Source: Pseudomonadales bacterium (GTDB taxonomy: Bacteria; Pseudomonadota; Gammaproteobacteria; Pseudomonadales; Pseudohongiellaceae). Taken from it: a stretch of 64,000 nucleotides of DNA. Shown here piece after piece: positions 35,244-43,610 of this stretch. Below the pieces are notes generated by a model. It was not told where the DNA came from. It saw only the letters and a list, made by a program, of their open reading frames with translations, and did not search any database. Where the stretch lies: assembly GCA_024234365.1 (NCBI GenBank), contig JACKOK010000002.1:558001-622000 (forward strand), in the 5' to 3' direction. Each line of letters begins with the position of its first letter. Position 1 is the first letter of the stretch. A program made the translations under genes and the position numbers.

Positions 35244-35663
35244 CTACAAAGCCAACCAGGCGATGACGCCATACCGCGCGGCCTTGCCGATTGTCACCAG
35301 CAGCACAAAAATCCGGAAACGCACCCGCATCACTCCCGCGATCAGGGTCAACGGGTCCCCGATCACCGGCACCCAGGCAAACAGCAGTGTCCACAGCCCA
35401 TAGCGCTGAAACCCGCGCTGGGCCCGTTCGATCTGCTCCTCATTGAAGTAGAACCAGCGGCGATGGCGAAAATGCAGAATGCCGCGCCCCAGCCACCAGT
35501 TCACGCAGGAACCCAGCACATTACCGGCGGTGGCAATCAGCACCGGCCACAGGGCCGAGGGGGCGGACTGCAGCAAGACATACAGAAACGCCTCGGAATA
35601 AAAGGGCAGCACGGTGGCGGCGATGAAGGCGCTGAGAAACAGCAGCGCGTATTCGGTCAGCAT
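35244..35663 (-). CDS. YqaA-family membrane protein (DedA/VTT-related)
   Basis: The 139-residue inner-membrane protein has the YqaA pattern: LLFLSAFIAATVLPFYSEA, then GNVLGSCVNWWLGRG, and the late ARVPVIGDPLTLIAG-like element FAWVPVIGDPLTLIAGVMR. Proteins of the wider VTT/DedA group are linked to lipid handling, but YqaA itself is uncharacterised. The start at MLTEYALLF excludes an unrelated upstream extension. Confidence 0.88.
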   Translation of the reverse strand: MLTEYALLFLSAFIAATVLPFYSEAFLYVLLQSAPSALWPVLIATAGNVLGSCVNWWLGRGILHFRHRRWFYFNEEQIERAQRGFQRYGLWTLLFAWVPVIGDPLTLIAGVMRVRFRIFVLLVTIGKAARYGVIAWLAL

Positions 35664-35788
35664 GGCGGTCCGGGTGTGGGGACGGGGAAAGCGGACTATA
35701 CCCGGATTGGACGCAGGATGGATATTCTGATTGCAAAGCGGCGCGGGAATGGTAAGGTGCGCCAAACGAAAACCCGCAGGAAATCCGT

Positions 35789-36997
35789 GTGTTTACAGAA
35801 CTCCCTTTAGAACCCTCCCTCTTGAAAGCCCTCGCAAAACTGGGCTTTGATCAAGCCACCCCCGTGCAGCAGCAGGTCCTGCCGCTGGCACTTGCCGGGC
35901 GTGATCTGCTGGTCAATGCCGCGACCGGCAGCGGCAAGACAGTCGCGTTTGCCCTGCCCATCCTGCAGGGGCTGCTTACTCGTCCTGCCCCGAAGGAAGG
36001 CACGCGCGCGCTGATTCTGGCGCCCACGCGGGAACTGGCGCGACAGATCGCCAAGGACTGCGAGCATCTGGCGGAATTCACCGGCCTGCGCGTGGGTGTC
36101 ATTACCGGCGGGCAGGAGCTGAAGGTGCAGCGTGCGCTGCTGCGCAAGGACCCGGAGATTCTGGTGGCCACCCCCGGGCGTATGCTGGAGCTGACAAAGG
36201 AAGGCAGCACGGTGCTGGCGCATCTTGAGGCGTTGGTGCTGGATGAGGCAGACCGCCTCTTCGAGATGGGGTTTGTCGAGGATGTGCTGGCCATTGTCGC
36301 GGCCTGCAACGAGACACGACAGACCCTGCTGCTCTCCGCCACGCTGCCGGCGGGCGTGCGCCGCCTGAGTCAGGTGCTGAATGCCCCGGCCCGCGTGATG
36401 CTCGACAAGGTGCGCGAGCAGGCTCATCAGGATATCCGCCAGCAATTCATTCTGGCGGATGACAACAAGCACAAGGAACGCCTGCTGCTGTGGCTGCTGG
36501 AGAACGAAAGCTTTGAGCGTGCGCTGGTGTTTACTAACACGCGTGATATGGCAACCCACCTCAGCGGAGTGATGCGCTACCGCGATCAGCCCGCCGGTTT
36601 TCTGCACGGCGAGGTGAAGCAGGATATCCGCACCAAAACCATCCGCGCCTTTCGCGAGGGCAAGCTCAAGGTGCTGATCGCCAGCGATGTGGCCTCACGC
36701 GGGCTCGACGTGAAGGGCGTGAATCTGGTGGTGAACTTCGACATGGCACGCAAGGGCGATGACTATGTACACCGTATCGGGCGCACCGGGCGAGCTGGGG
36801 AGCAAGGCTTGGCGGTTTCCTTTATCGCGCCCAATGAATGGAACCTCAAGGCCTCCATCGAGCGCTATCTGAACGTGAAAATGGAGTCGCGCAAAATCAA
36901 GGATTGCCCGGGCAGCTACAAGGGGCCCAAGAAGCTCAAGGCCTCCGGCAAGGCCGCTGCCAGCAGTAAACGCAAGAAGAAACCGGCGAAGAAATGA
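35789..36997 (+). CDS. srmB: DEAD-box ATP-dependent RNA helicase, SrmB-like
   Basis: The 402-residue RNA helicase carries all motifs in order: Q motif (FDQATPVQQQ), I (ATGSGKT), Ia (PTRELARQ), II (LDEADRLF), III (SATLP), IV-V region and VI (HRIGRTGR). A short lysine-rich tail (SSKRKKKPAKK) would bind RNA. Its size and tail match SrmB, which helps assemble the 50S ribosomal subunit, though other short DEAD-box proteins cannot be excluded. The start is a GTG after AGGA. It overlaps the DUF1415 gene by four bases. Confidence 0.9.
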   Translation: MFTELPLEPSLLKALAKLGFDQATPVQQQVLPLALAGRDLLVNAATGSGKTVAFALPILQGLLTRPAPKEGTRALILAPTRELARQIAKDCEHLAEFTGLRVGVITGGQELKVQRALLRKDPEILVATPGRMLELTKEGSTVLAHLEALVLDEADRLFEMGFVEDVLAIVAACNETRQTLLLSATLPAGVRRLSQVLNAPARVMLDKVREQAHQDIRQQFILADDNKHKERLLLWLLENESFERALVFTNTRDMATHLSGVMRYRDQPAGFLHGEVKQDIRTKTIRAFREGKLKVLIASDVASRGLDVKGVNLVVNFDMARKGDDYVHRIGRTGRAGEQGLAVSFIAPNEWNLKASIERYLNVKMESRKIKDCPGSYKGPKKLKASGKAAASSKRKKKPAKK

Positions 36998-37554
36998 GCG
37001 AGATGGAAGACAAGGTGCTGCTGGCTACCCGGCGCTGGTTGGAAGAGGCCGTGATCGGCCTCAATCTGTGCCCGTTCGCGCGCCGCGAGTACGAGCGTGG
37101 GCGCATTCATTTTGCGCTATGCGAGGAGACGGAAACCGAGGCCTTGCTGCTGGCCTTCGCCGGGGAACTGCTGCGTCTGGAGCAGGAACCGGGAATCGAC
37201 ACCACCCTGCTGGTTTTCTCCCGTGCGCTGGAGAGCTTCGACGATTATCTGGACCTGCTGGACATGGCCCAGGCCTGGCTGGAAGAGCAGGGCCTGGAGG
37301 GGGTGTACCAGCTTGCCAGCTTCCACCCCGATTATGTGTTTGCCGATGTGGCCGAGACGGATGCGGGCAATTGCACCAATCGATCCCCGTGGCCGATCCT
37401 TCATCTGTTGCGTGAGGACAGTGTGGCAGAGGCCGTGGCGGCGCACCGGGACATAGCGGGGATTCCCGAACGCAATATCACGCTCGCCCGGGACAAGGGC
37501 ATGGCCTACTGGGATGCCCTGCTGACGCGCTTGCGAGAAGGGGCGGCTAGATAA
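36994..37554 (+). CDS. DUF1415 protein
   Basis: The 186-residue cytoplasmic protein has the DUF1415 hallmarks: RRWLEEAVIGLNLCPFARRE at the start, TTLLVFS, and YQLASFHPDYVFAD near residue 105, followed by NRSPWPILHLLRE. The function is unknown in all organisms. Translational coupling with the helicase gene is indicated by ATGA overlap. Its 3' end overlaps a convergent membrane-protein gene by eight bases. Confidence 0.9.
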   Translation: MSEMEDKVLLATRRWLEEAVIGLNLCPFARREYERGRIHFALCEETETEALLLAFAGELLRLEQEPGIDTTLLVFSRALESFDDYLDLLDMAQAWLEEQGLEGVYQLASFHPDYVFADVAETDAGNCTNRSPWPILHLLREDSVAEAVAAHRDIAGIPERNITLARDKGMAYWDALLTRLREGAAR

Positions 37555-37882
37555 AGCTGAAGGTCAGCAGCATATTGGTCAGGTTCAGCAGCAGGAACAG
37601 CATGGCAATGCGGGCCAGGGCCTTGCCCGGGTCGCTGCCGCGATAGAAGCGCTGCACGCCGATCAGCAGCACGAAGGAATAGACGATGGTGGCAATCAGC
37701 AGGACGATGTAGGGGCCCCAGTTGCGCTGCGCCACCAGCATGCTGCCGAGCCCGAAGAAAATGGCAGCCCCAATGGCGTAGAGCGTCCAGTAGGTGCGGG
37801 CGAGGCCGTAGCGGCCACCGTCCAGGAGACCAGCGGGGGCGTTTTCGTGTGCCTGAGAGTGCTTGCTACTGCTAGCCGTCAT
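37547..37882 (-). CDS. Small predicted inner-membrane protein
   Basis: The 111-residue protein begins with about 30 polar residues and then has three or four hydrophobic helices (IGAAIFFGLGSMLVA, YIVLLIATIVYSFVLLIG, IAMLFLLLNLTNMLLTF). I do not recognise a family. AAAGGGAA precedes the ATG at a suitable distance. It converges with DUF1415 and is separated from yfbR by a REP cluster. Confidence 0.65.
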   Translation of the reverse strand: MTASSSKHSQAHENAPAGLLDGGRYGLARTYWTLYAIGAAIFFGLGSMLVAQRNWGPYIVLLIATIVYSFVLLIGVQRFYRGSDPGKALARIAMLFLLLNLTNMLLTFSFI

Positions 37883-38261
37883 AATCGGATTCCCTTTTCT
37901 ATGCTGCCCGCCAAACCAGCAGGGCGCGCCAAGTGTAGCCATTCCCCCCGCACCGGGGCAAGCCGGATACACAAGGTGCCAGCGGGAAGCGGTCTGTGCA
38001 TGTTCTGTGCGAATGCCATCGCCGGCAGGGCCGGCTCCTACGACGAGCAGACCAAAGCGCTGTAGGAGCCTGCCCCGCAGGCGATCAAACCAGACCAAAG
38101 CTCCGTGTAGGAGCCTGCCTTGCAGGCGATCAAGCAAGCCCAAAGCTCCGTGTAGGAGCCTGCCCTGCAGGCGATCAAACCTGCCCCCGTATGGGCACGC
38201 CCGTGGCATTGCTGCTATGCTCTCGCCCTTGCAGGCACACGCGTCATTGCCGGGAGACAGC
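37883..38261. other. Intergenic region with four REP-like copies
   Basis: This 379-bp gap between the divergent membrane-protein and yfbR genes is dominated by the REP cluster at 38017-38176. Promoters for both genes should lie here, but I cannot assign them. Confidence 0.7.
38017..38176. repeat. Cluster of four REP-like sequences
   Basis: Copies lie at 38017-38042 (minus, stem GCCGGC), and at 38061-38086, 38106-38131 and 38151-38176 (plus, stems GCCTGC/GCAGGC). Loops are CCC, CTT and CCT. The three plus copies recur every 45 bases with related spacers, so a REP plus spacer was tandemly amplified. The GCCGGC stem is a third compensated version. Confidence 0.9.
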
Positions 38262-38858
38262 ATGCTCAATACCGTTCGCAGCCACTTCTACGCCTATATC
38301 AGCAAAATCCGTTGGTTGCAGCGTTGGGGTCTGAAACGCAATGTCACCAACGAGAATGTGATGGAGCACAGCTGGGAGGTGGCGACCATCGCGCACGCCC
38401 TGGGGCTTATCCGCAACCGTTGTTTTGCGGGCTCGCTGGACGTGAACGCGGTGGTGGTGGCCGCGCTCTATCACGATTGTGGCGAAGTGATTACCGGGGA
38501 TATGCCCTCGCCGATCAAGTATCATTCGCCCGAAATCACCCGCGCCTACAAGGCCGTGGAAAAACAGGCCGAGCATGAGCTGCTGAGCCTTCTGCCGGCT
38601 GCCCTGCAACAGGATTTTCGTGGGGTGCTGCTGCACGATGAGATTCCTGCCGATCATATGCTGATCATCAAGGCGGCAGATACCCTGTGCGCCTATATCA
38701 AATGTCGCTCGGAGGTCATGGCAGGCAATGCCGAGTTCTTCCAGGCGGAACAGGATGTGAAGGCACGGCTCGATCGCATCGATCTGCCCGAAGTACGCTA
38801 TTTTCTCGAGACCTTCGTGCCGAGTTACGGTCTCACGCTCGACGAGCTGCTGAAATAA
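38262..38858 (+). CDS. yfbR: 5'-deoxynucleotidase, YfbR family
   Basis: The HD-domain phosphatase removes phosphate from deoxyribonucleoside 5'-monophosphates. It has 198 residues, close to E. coli YfbR. Metal ligands are visible in order: RWGLKRN and MEHSWEVA (His near residue 36), YHDCGEVITGDMPSPIKY (HD near 72) and IKAADTLCAYIKC (Asp near 140). The ATG is preceded by CGGGAGA. It is 22 bp upstream of the PEP carboxylase gene and probably cotranscribed. Confidence 0.93.
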   Translation: MLNTVRSHFYAYISKIRWLQRWGLKRNVTNENVMEHSWEVATIAHALGLIRNRCFAGSLDVNAVVVAALYHDCGEVITGDMPSPIKYHSPEITRAYKAVEKQAEHELLSLLPAALQQDFRGVLLHDEIPADHMLIIKAADTLCAYIKCRSEVMAGNAEFFQAEQDVKARLDRIDLPEVRYFLETFVPSYGLTLDELLK

Positions 38859-38880
38859 ACACTGGAGGATTGCACACACG

Positions 38881-41451
38881 ATGGTAGACCAGGTCGCCAA
38901 GACGTTTTCGGAACTCGTCGAGCTGAAGTTTCAACTCTATAACAGCCTTTTTCTGACCCTGCCGCTGGATGCGGTGGAGCAGACGGGCACCCTGCTGCCG
39001 CTGCTCAGCGAAGCCTGCACCCAGGGGCTGGAGCGGGGCATGAGCCCTGCCGAGATCGTGCAGAAGTTTTTCGAGGTGCATCGTCCCCGCTTCAACGAGA
39101 AGGAGCAGATCCAGTTTCTGTTCAAGGTCATCCAGTATGTCGAGCGCCAGGTGGTGCTGGTGGATGCCCTCGAAGATGCCTCCTACAGCCGCATCCACCG
39201 GGTGGCCGGCAAGGGCTCGCTCGTGCAGTTGATGGAGCGCGCGCGCGACAACGATCTCAATGAACCCCTGGGAGATCTGCTGGAGAATTTCGGCGTGCGT
39301 GTGGTGCTGACCGCACACCCCACACAGTTCTACACCGGCCCGGTGCTGGCGATTATTTCGGACCTCACCGATGCTCTGCAGCATGACGAAGTGGGCACCG
39401 CCCGCGACCTGCTGCAGCAACTGGGCAACACGCCGTTTTTCCAGAAGGAGAAGCCAACGCCCTATGACGAGGCCGTGCTGCTCACCTGGTATCTGGGCAA
39501 TATTTTCTACCCCGGCATCGGCGATATCGTGGACAAGCTGGCGGAGTTTCACCCGGAAAAAGTGACGGCCAATCAGGAGCTGATCTCCATCGGTTTCTGG
39601 CCGGGTGGCGACCGCGATGGCAACCCGTTCGTGACTACCGAGACCACGCTGCGTGTGGCGGCAAAACTGCGCTATACCATTGTCAGCTGCTACCACCAGA
39701 ACATCCGTGCCTTGAAACGGCGCCTGAGCTTCCGCGATATCTACAAGCGGCTGGAGGCCCTGGAGCTGAGCCTGCATCAGGAGCTCAGTGAGGCCATCGT
39801 GGACGAACCGCTTTCCCTGGCGCATTTCCTGCGCGAGCTGGATGAGATCGAGACCGTGCTGGTGGAGAAACACCAGGGGCTATACCGCGAGCAGTTGCAG
39901 TCCTTCCGCCGCAAGCTGATGCTGTTCGGCTTCCATTTTGCCAGCCTCGATATCCGGCAGGACAGCCGCATCATAGCCGCCGCGCTTACGTCCGTGGCCA
40001 CAAAGATGCCGGGCCTGTTGCCGGATGATTTCGATGCGCTCGATGATGCCGGCAAGATTGATTGTCTGCTGCAGATTCGCGGTCAGGTGAATCCGCAGGA
40101 TTTCGATGACCCGGTACTGCAGGACACGCTCGCCTCCTTTGGCGTCATTCGCCACATCCAGGCGCTCAACGGCGCACGGGCCGCCCATCGCTACATCATC
40201 AGCAACTGCCGTGGCCCGGTGGATATTGCCCGCGTGCATGCCCTGTTCCGGCTCTGTGGCTGGAACGATGAGGCGCTGACGGTGGATATCGTGCCTCTGT
40301 TCGAGACCGTGGACGATCTGTGCGGAGCGGGGGAGGCCATGAGCACCATTTACAGCCATCCCGTTTACCAGGCGCATCTGCAGCAGCGCCGCAGCCGCCA
40401 GACCGTGATGCTGGGTTTCTCCGATGGCACCAAGGACGGGGGCTATCTGATGGCGAACTGGTCCATTTACCGTGCCAAGGAAGACCTGACCCGGGTGTCC
40501 CGTGCTGCGGGTGTCGAGGTGCTGTTCTTCGACGGTCGCGGTGGCCCGCCCGCCCGTGGTGGTGGCGATACCTATCTGTTCTATGCCGCGCTGGGCAGAA
40601 AGATCGAAAGCAATCAGATCCAGATGACCGTGCAGGGGCAGACCATCTCCACGCTCTACGGTATCAAGGCAGCCGCCGTACACAATATGAGCCAGCTGCT
40701 CACGGCGGGGCTGGAGAACAATCTGTACGAGCGCCCCGAGCGCGAACTGGATGCCGTGCAGCGCGAGCTGCTGATGACGCTGGCCGAGTCCAGCTACAAA
40801 TCCTACGATGCGTTCAAGAAACACCCGCTCTTCCTTCCCTACCTGGAGGAGATGAGCACGCTGAAGTATTACGCCATGACCAATATCGGCAGCCGTCCGG
40901 CCAAACGCGGTGCGGGCAGCCGGCTGGCCTTCGAAGACCTGCGCGCCATTCCCTTTGTGGGGGCATGGAGCCAGTTGAAACAGAATGTCCCCGGCTTCTA
41001 TGGCCTGGGCACGGCGCTGAAGGAGCAGGAAGATGCCGGCAACTGGGAGGCCTGTGTGGCCCTGTATCAGCGCTCGCGTTTCTTCCGTGCCCTGATCTCC
41101 AACAGCATGCAGAGCATGAAGAAAACCAATTTCGAACTGACCCGCTACATGGAGAAGGACCCGCGTTTTGGCGCGTTCTGGACCACGCTGCACGAGGAGT
41201 ATCAGCTCAGCCGTGCCATGGTGCTGAGAATCTCGGGGCAGAAGTGGCTGCTCGAAGACAATCACCGCAGCCGCATGAGCATCGAATTGCGCGAGCGGGT
41301 GGTGCTGCCGCTACTGACGGTGCAGCAATATGCGCTGATGCGTATTCAACAGGCCCGCCACAGCGGTGAAACGGAAACGCTGGAGCTGTACGAGAAAATG
41401 GTGATGCGCTCGCTGTTCGGCAACATCAATGCCAGCAGGAATTCCGCATGA
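38881..41451 (+). CDS. ppc: Phosphoenolpyruvate carboxylase, divergent short type
   Basis: The 856-residue enzyme carboxylates PEP to oxaloacetate to refill the TCA cycle. The catalytic His motif reads LTAHPTQ (near residue 145) where E. coli has AHPTE; the second motif reads LGFSDGTKDGGYL (near 514) rather than GYSDSxKDxG; FDGRGGPPARGGG follows. The C-terminus ends NASRNSA, not the usual NTG. These features resemble the PEPC branch common in Bacteroidetes more than the gammaproteobacterial enzyme; that is recalled, not searched. It overlaps the next transporter gene by four bases. Confidence 0.88.
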   Translation: MVDQVAKTFSELVELKFQLYNSLFLTLPLDAVEQTGTLLPLLSEACTQGLERGMSPAEIVQKFFEVHRPRFNEKEQIQFLFKVIQYVERQVVLVDALEDASYSRIHRVAGKGSLVQLMERARDNDLNEPLGDLLENFGVRVVLTAHPTQFYTGPVLAIISDLTDALQHDEVGTARDLLQQLGNTPFFQKEKPTPYDEAVLLTWYLGNIFYPGIGDIVDKLAEFHPEKVTANQELISIGFWPGGDRDGNPFVTTETTLRVAAKLRYTIVSCYHQNIRALKRRLSFRDIYKRLEALELSLHQELSEAIVDEPLSLAHFLRELDEIETVLVEKHQGLYREQLQSFRRKLMLFGFHFASLDIRQDSRIIAAALTSVATKMPGLLPDDFDALDDAGKIDCLLQIRGQVNPQDFDDPVLQDTLASFGVIRHIQALNGARAAHRYIISNCRGPVDIARVHALFRLCGWNDEALTVDIVPLFETVDDLCGAGEAMSTIYSHPVYQAHLQQRRSRQTVMLGFSDGTKDGGYLMANWSIYRAKEDLTRVSRAAGVEVLFFDGRGGPPARGGGDTYLFYAALGRKIESNQIQMTVQGQTISTLYGIKAAAVHNMSQLLTAGLENNLYERPERELDAVQRELLMTLAESSYKSYDAFKKHPLFLPYLEEMSTLKYYAMTNIGSRPAKRGAGSRLAFEDLRAIPFVGAWSQLKQNVPGFYGLGTALKEQEDAGNWEACVALYQRSRFFRALISNSMQSMKKTNFELTRYMEKDPRFGAFWTTLHEEYQLSRAMVLRISGQKWLLEDNHRSRMSIELRERVVLPLLTVQQYALMRIQQARHSGETETLELYEKMVMRSLFGNINASRNSA

Positions 41452-42737
41452 ACCCAGGGCGTATTCTGTTTGCCAGCCTCGTTGGCACCACCATCGAGTT
41501 TTTCGATTTCTATATCTACGGCACGGCGGCGGTACTGGTATTCCCTGCGCTGTTTTTCCCGGGAGCCGACCCGGCTACCGCCACCCTGCAGTCACTGGCG
41601 ACCTTTGCGCTGGCCTTCTTCGCGCGTCCGCTTGGCTCTGCCGTGTTCGGACACTTCGGGGATCGTATCGGGCGCAAGGCCACCCTGGTGGCAGCGTTGC
41701 TGACCATGGGACTGTCCACGGTGATGATCGGCCTGTTGCCCACTTACGCCAGCATCGGGGTGCTGGCGCCGGCATTGCTGGCTCTGTGCCGTTTTGGTCA
41801 GGGCATCGGCCTGGGTGGCGAGTGGGGCGGTGCCGTATTGCTGGCCACCGAAAACGCGCCCCAGGGCAAGCGCGCCTGGTATGGCATGTTCCCGCAACTG
41901 GGGGCGCCCATCGGTTTCATTCTGTCCACACTGGTGTTTGTGTTGCTCAGTGCAGTCCTGAGTGAAGAGCAGTTCTTTGCCTGGGGCTGGCGCATTCCCT
42001 TTCTGGCCAGTGCCCTGCTCGTGTTTGTCGGCCTCTATGTGCGCCTGCAGATCACCGAGACCCAGGCCTTTCAGAGCGCCATCGACAATAACGAACGGGT
42101 CAAGGTGCCGATTGTCACAGTCCTGCGGGAGCATACGCGCACGCTGGTGCTGGCTACCCTGATGGCCACCACCACCTTTGTGGTGTTTTACCTGATGACG
42201 GTGTTTACCCTGAGTTGGGGAACCAGCGAGATGGGCTTTGTGCGGCAGGATTTTCTGATGATGCAGCTGGTGGGTGTGCTGTTCTTCGGCGCGCTGATTC
42301 CAGTCTCCGCCGTGGTGGCCGACCGGGTGGGTCGCATCCGCATGCTGATTTATGCCACGCTGTTCATCATGGTCTTCGGGCTGGTTTTCGGTCCGCTGTT
42401 CGCAGGTGGAGGAACGGTGATTGTCACCGTGATGCTTGCGTTGGGGCTGTCCTGTATGGGCTTGACCTATGGCCCCCTGGGCACGGCGCTGTCGGAACTG
42501 TTTCCGACCTCGGTGCGCTACACCGGCGCGTCCATGGCCTTTAATCTCGCGGGTATTTTCGGGGGCTCTCTGGCACCCTATATCGCGACCTGGCTGGCGG
42601 TGAATTACGGTATCGCGGCGGTGGGTTATTACCTCACCGGCATGGGGGTGCTGACCCTCACCGCGCTGCTGATGATCCAGTCAGGATCACCGAAGCTGAC
42701 CCCTGTGGCTGTAGGAGCCAGCCCTGCTGGCGATTGA
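41448..42737 (+). CDS. MHS-family (major facilitator) metabolite:proton symporter
   Basis: The 429-residue 12-helix transporter belongs to the group of proline/betaine, shikimate and dicarboxylate symporters. Marks are GTTIEFFDFYIYGTAA at the start, FGDRIGRKATL in loop 2-3, GQGIGLGGEWGGAVLL in helix 4, and LSELFPTSVRYTGAS near residue 355. Coupling to ppc suggests uptake of an organic acid, but this is inference. The last eight codons (VGASPAGD) and the stop are contributed by a REP sequence, so the native C-terminus has been replaced. Confidence 0.87.
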   Translation: MNPGRILFASLVGTTIEFFDFYIYGTAAVLVFPALFFPGADPATATLQSLATFALAFFARPLGSAVFGHFGDRIGRKATLVAALLTMGLSTVMIGLLPTYASIGVLAPALLALCRFGQGIGLGGEWGGAVLLATENAPQGKRAWYGMFPQLGAPIGFILSTLVFVLLSAVLSEEQFFAWGWRIPFLASALLVFVGLYVRLQITETQAFQSAIDNNERVKVPIVTVLREHTRTLVLATLMATTTFVVFYLMTVFTLSWGTSEMGFVRQDFLMMQLVGVLFFGALIPVSAVVADRVGRIRMLIYATLFIMVFGLVFGPLFAGGGTVIVTVMLALGLSCMGLTYGPLGTALSELFPTSVRYTGASMAFNLAGIFGGSLAPYIATWLAVNYGIAAVGYYLTGMGVLTLTALLMIQSGSPKLTPVAVGASPAGD

Positions 42738-42784
42738 TTCGCGGAATGTGGCGGCGCTGTTCGCCTGCAGGGCAGGCTCCTACG
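42710..42784. repeat. Inverted REP pair (REPIN-like) ending two convergent genes
   Basis: Copies lie at 42710-42734 (plus, stem GCCAGC/GCTGGC) and 42761-42784 (minus, stem GCCTGC/GCAGGC). The first encodes the C-terminal residues of the MHS transporter and leads into its TGA. The second supplies the in-frame TAG that stops the YaeQ-family gene on the other strand. Confidence 0.9.
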
Positions 42785-43334
42785 AAGTGTGGTCCGGGGC
42801 CTGTTTCAGCCAATGCAATCGAAGAATCACCTCACGCGCGCCATCCGAGAGGGTGATGCCATCGTCCTGGATGGTGCACTGCAGATCCATATTGCGTTCA
42901 TAGAGGCTGGCGATATCACCGTTTTCCACCTCCAGGCTGCCCACGCTGAGATTCCCGAAGCGCTGAAATTCGTTGCCGTACTTGCTCCACCAAGGGCCGG
43001 CATTGCGGGGTTGGTAGGTGTAGATAAACGCCTGGTGAGCGCGCCCACAGGCCTTGCGCACCCGCTTCTCCTCGGGCTGACCGAGATCGATCCAGCAGAG
43101 AATGTCGCCGGTGAGGTCTTTTTCCCATAAGTCCGGCTCATCCTCGGTGCTCAGGCCGCGGGTAAAACTCAGCGCCTCGCTGGCATGCAGGGCGAAGGCG
43201 ACGATACGCATGAGCAGGCGTTCCTCGGTCTCGGAGGGGTGCTGCGCGATGGTGAGGCTGTGGGCGCCGAAATAATCGCGGTTGAAGTCGCACAGTTGCA
43301 GTTGTGCCTTGCAGACGGTTGCCTTGGTGGCCAT
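42780..43334 (-). CDS. yaeQ: YaeQ family protein
   Basis: The 184-residue protein matches YaeQ: MATKATVCKAQLQL at the start, HPSETEERLLMRIVAFALHA near residue 35, WIDLGQPEEKRVRKACGRA near 85 and YTYQPRN. YaeQ has a PD-(D/E)xK nuclease-like fold with no proven activity, and E. coli YaeQ compensates for RfaH loss. The stop codon is part of a REP sequence. Upstream, after 86 bp, begins twin-hairpin copy D. Confidence 0.92.
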   Translation of the reverse strand: MATKATVCKAQLQLCDFNRDYFGAHSLTIAQHPSETEERLLMRIVAFALHASEALSFTRGLSTEDEPDLWEKDLTGDILCWIDLGQPEEKRVRKACGRAHQAFIYTYQPRNAGPWWSKYGNEFQRFGNLSVGSLEVENGDIASLYERNMDLQCTIQDDGITLSDGAREVILRLHWLKQAPDHTS

Positions 43335-43420
43335 AGGATGGTGCTCGTTTTGGCTAGGACGCGGATGATCCCAGCAAGGCTTGATGAAAGCAATGTTGAT
43401 TCGACGTCCCTGTAGCCCGC

Positions 43421-43537
43421 CCCAGGAGGATAGAGATGGCATTCAGAACACGCCAAAAGACGCACATCCCTGTGCAGGCTCGGCGCGCCCCATCCCTGGT
43501 GCGCGACGGTTCTGCCTGCCATCTCTATCCTCCCGGG
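43421..43537 (+). repeat. Twin-hairpin repeat element, copy D (subtype 1, core on plus strand)
   Basis: The outer stem pairs 43421-43449 with 43509-43537 (26 of 29 pairs) around the 59-nt core 43450-43508. Hairpin 1 (43462-43475) has stem GCAC/GTGC and loop ATCCCT. Hairpin 2 (43484-43505) has stem CGCGCCCC/GGTGCGCG with one mismatch and the same loop ATCCCT. The innermost 11 bases of each arm are identical to copy B, while the outer part of the arm (AGGATAGAGATG) is unrelated. It lies upstream of yaeQ, facing copy E. Confidence 0.9.
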
Positions 43538-43610
43538 ACTGGTATCTCTCTATCGATGGACCGTTATCGAAGGAAAACAAAGCACCAGAACTATCAGTCA
43601 TCTCAATCGA

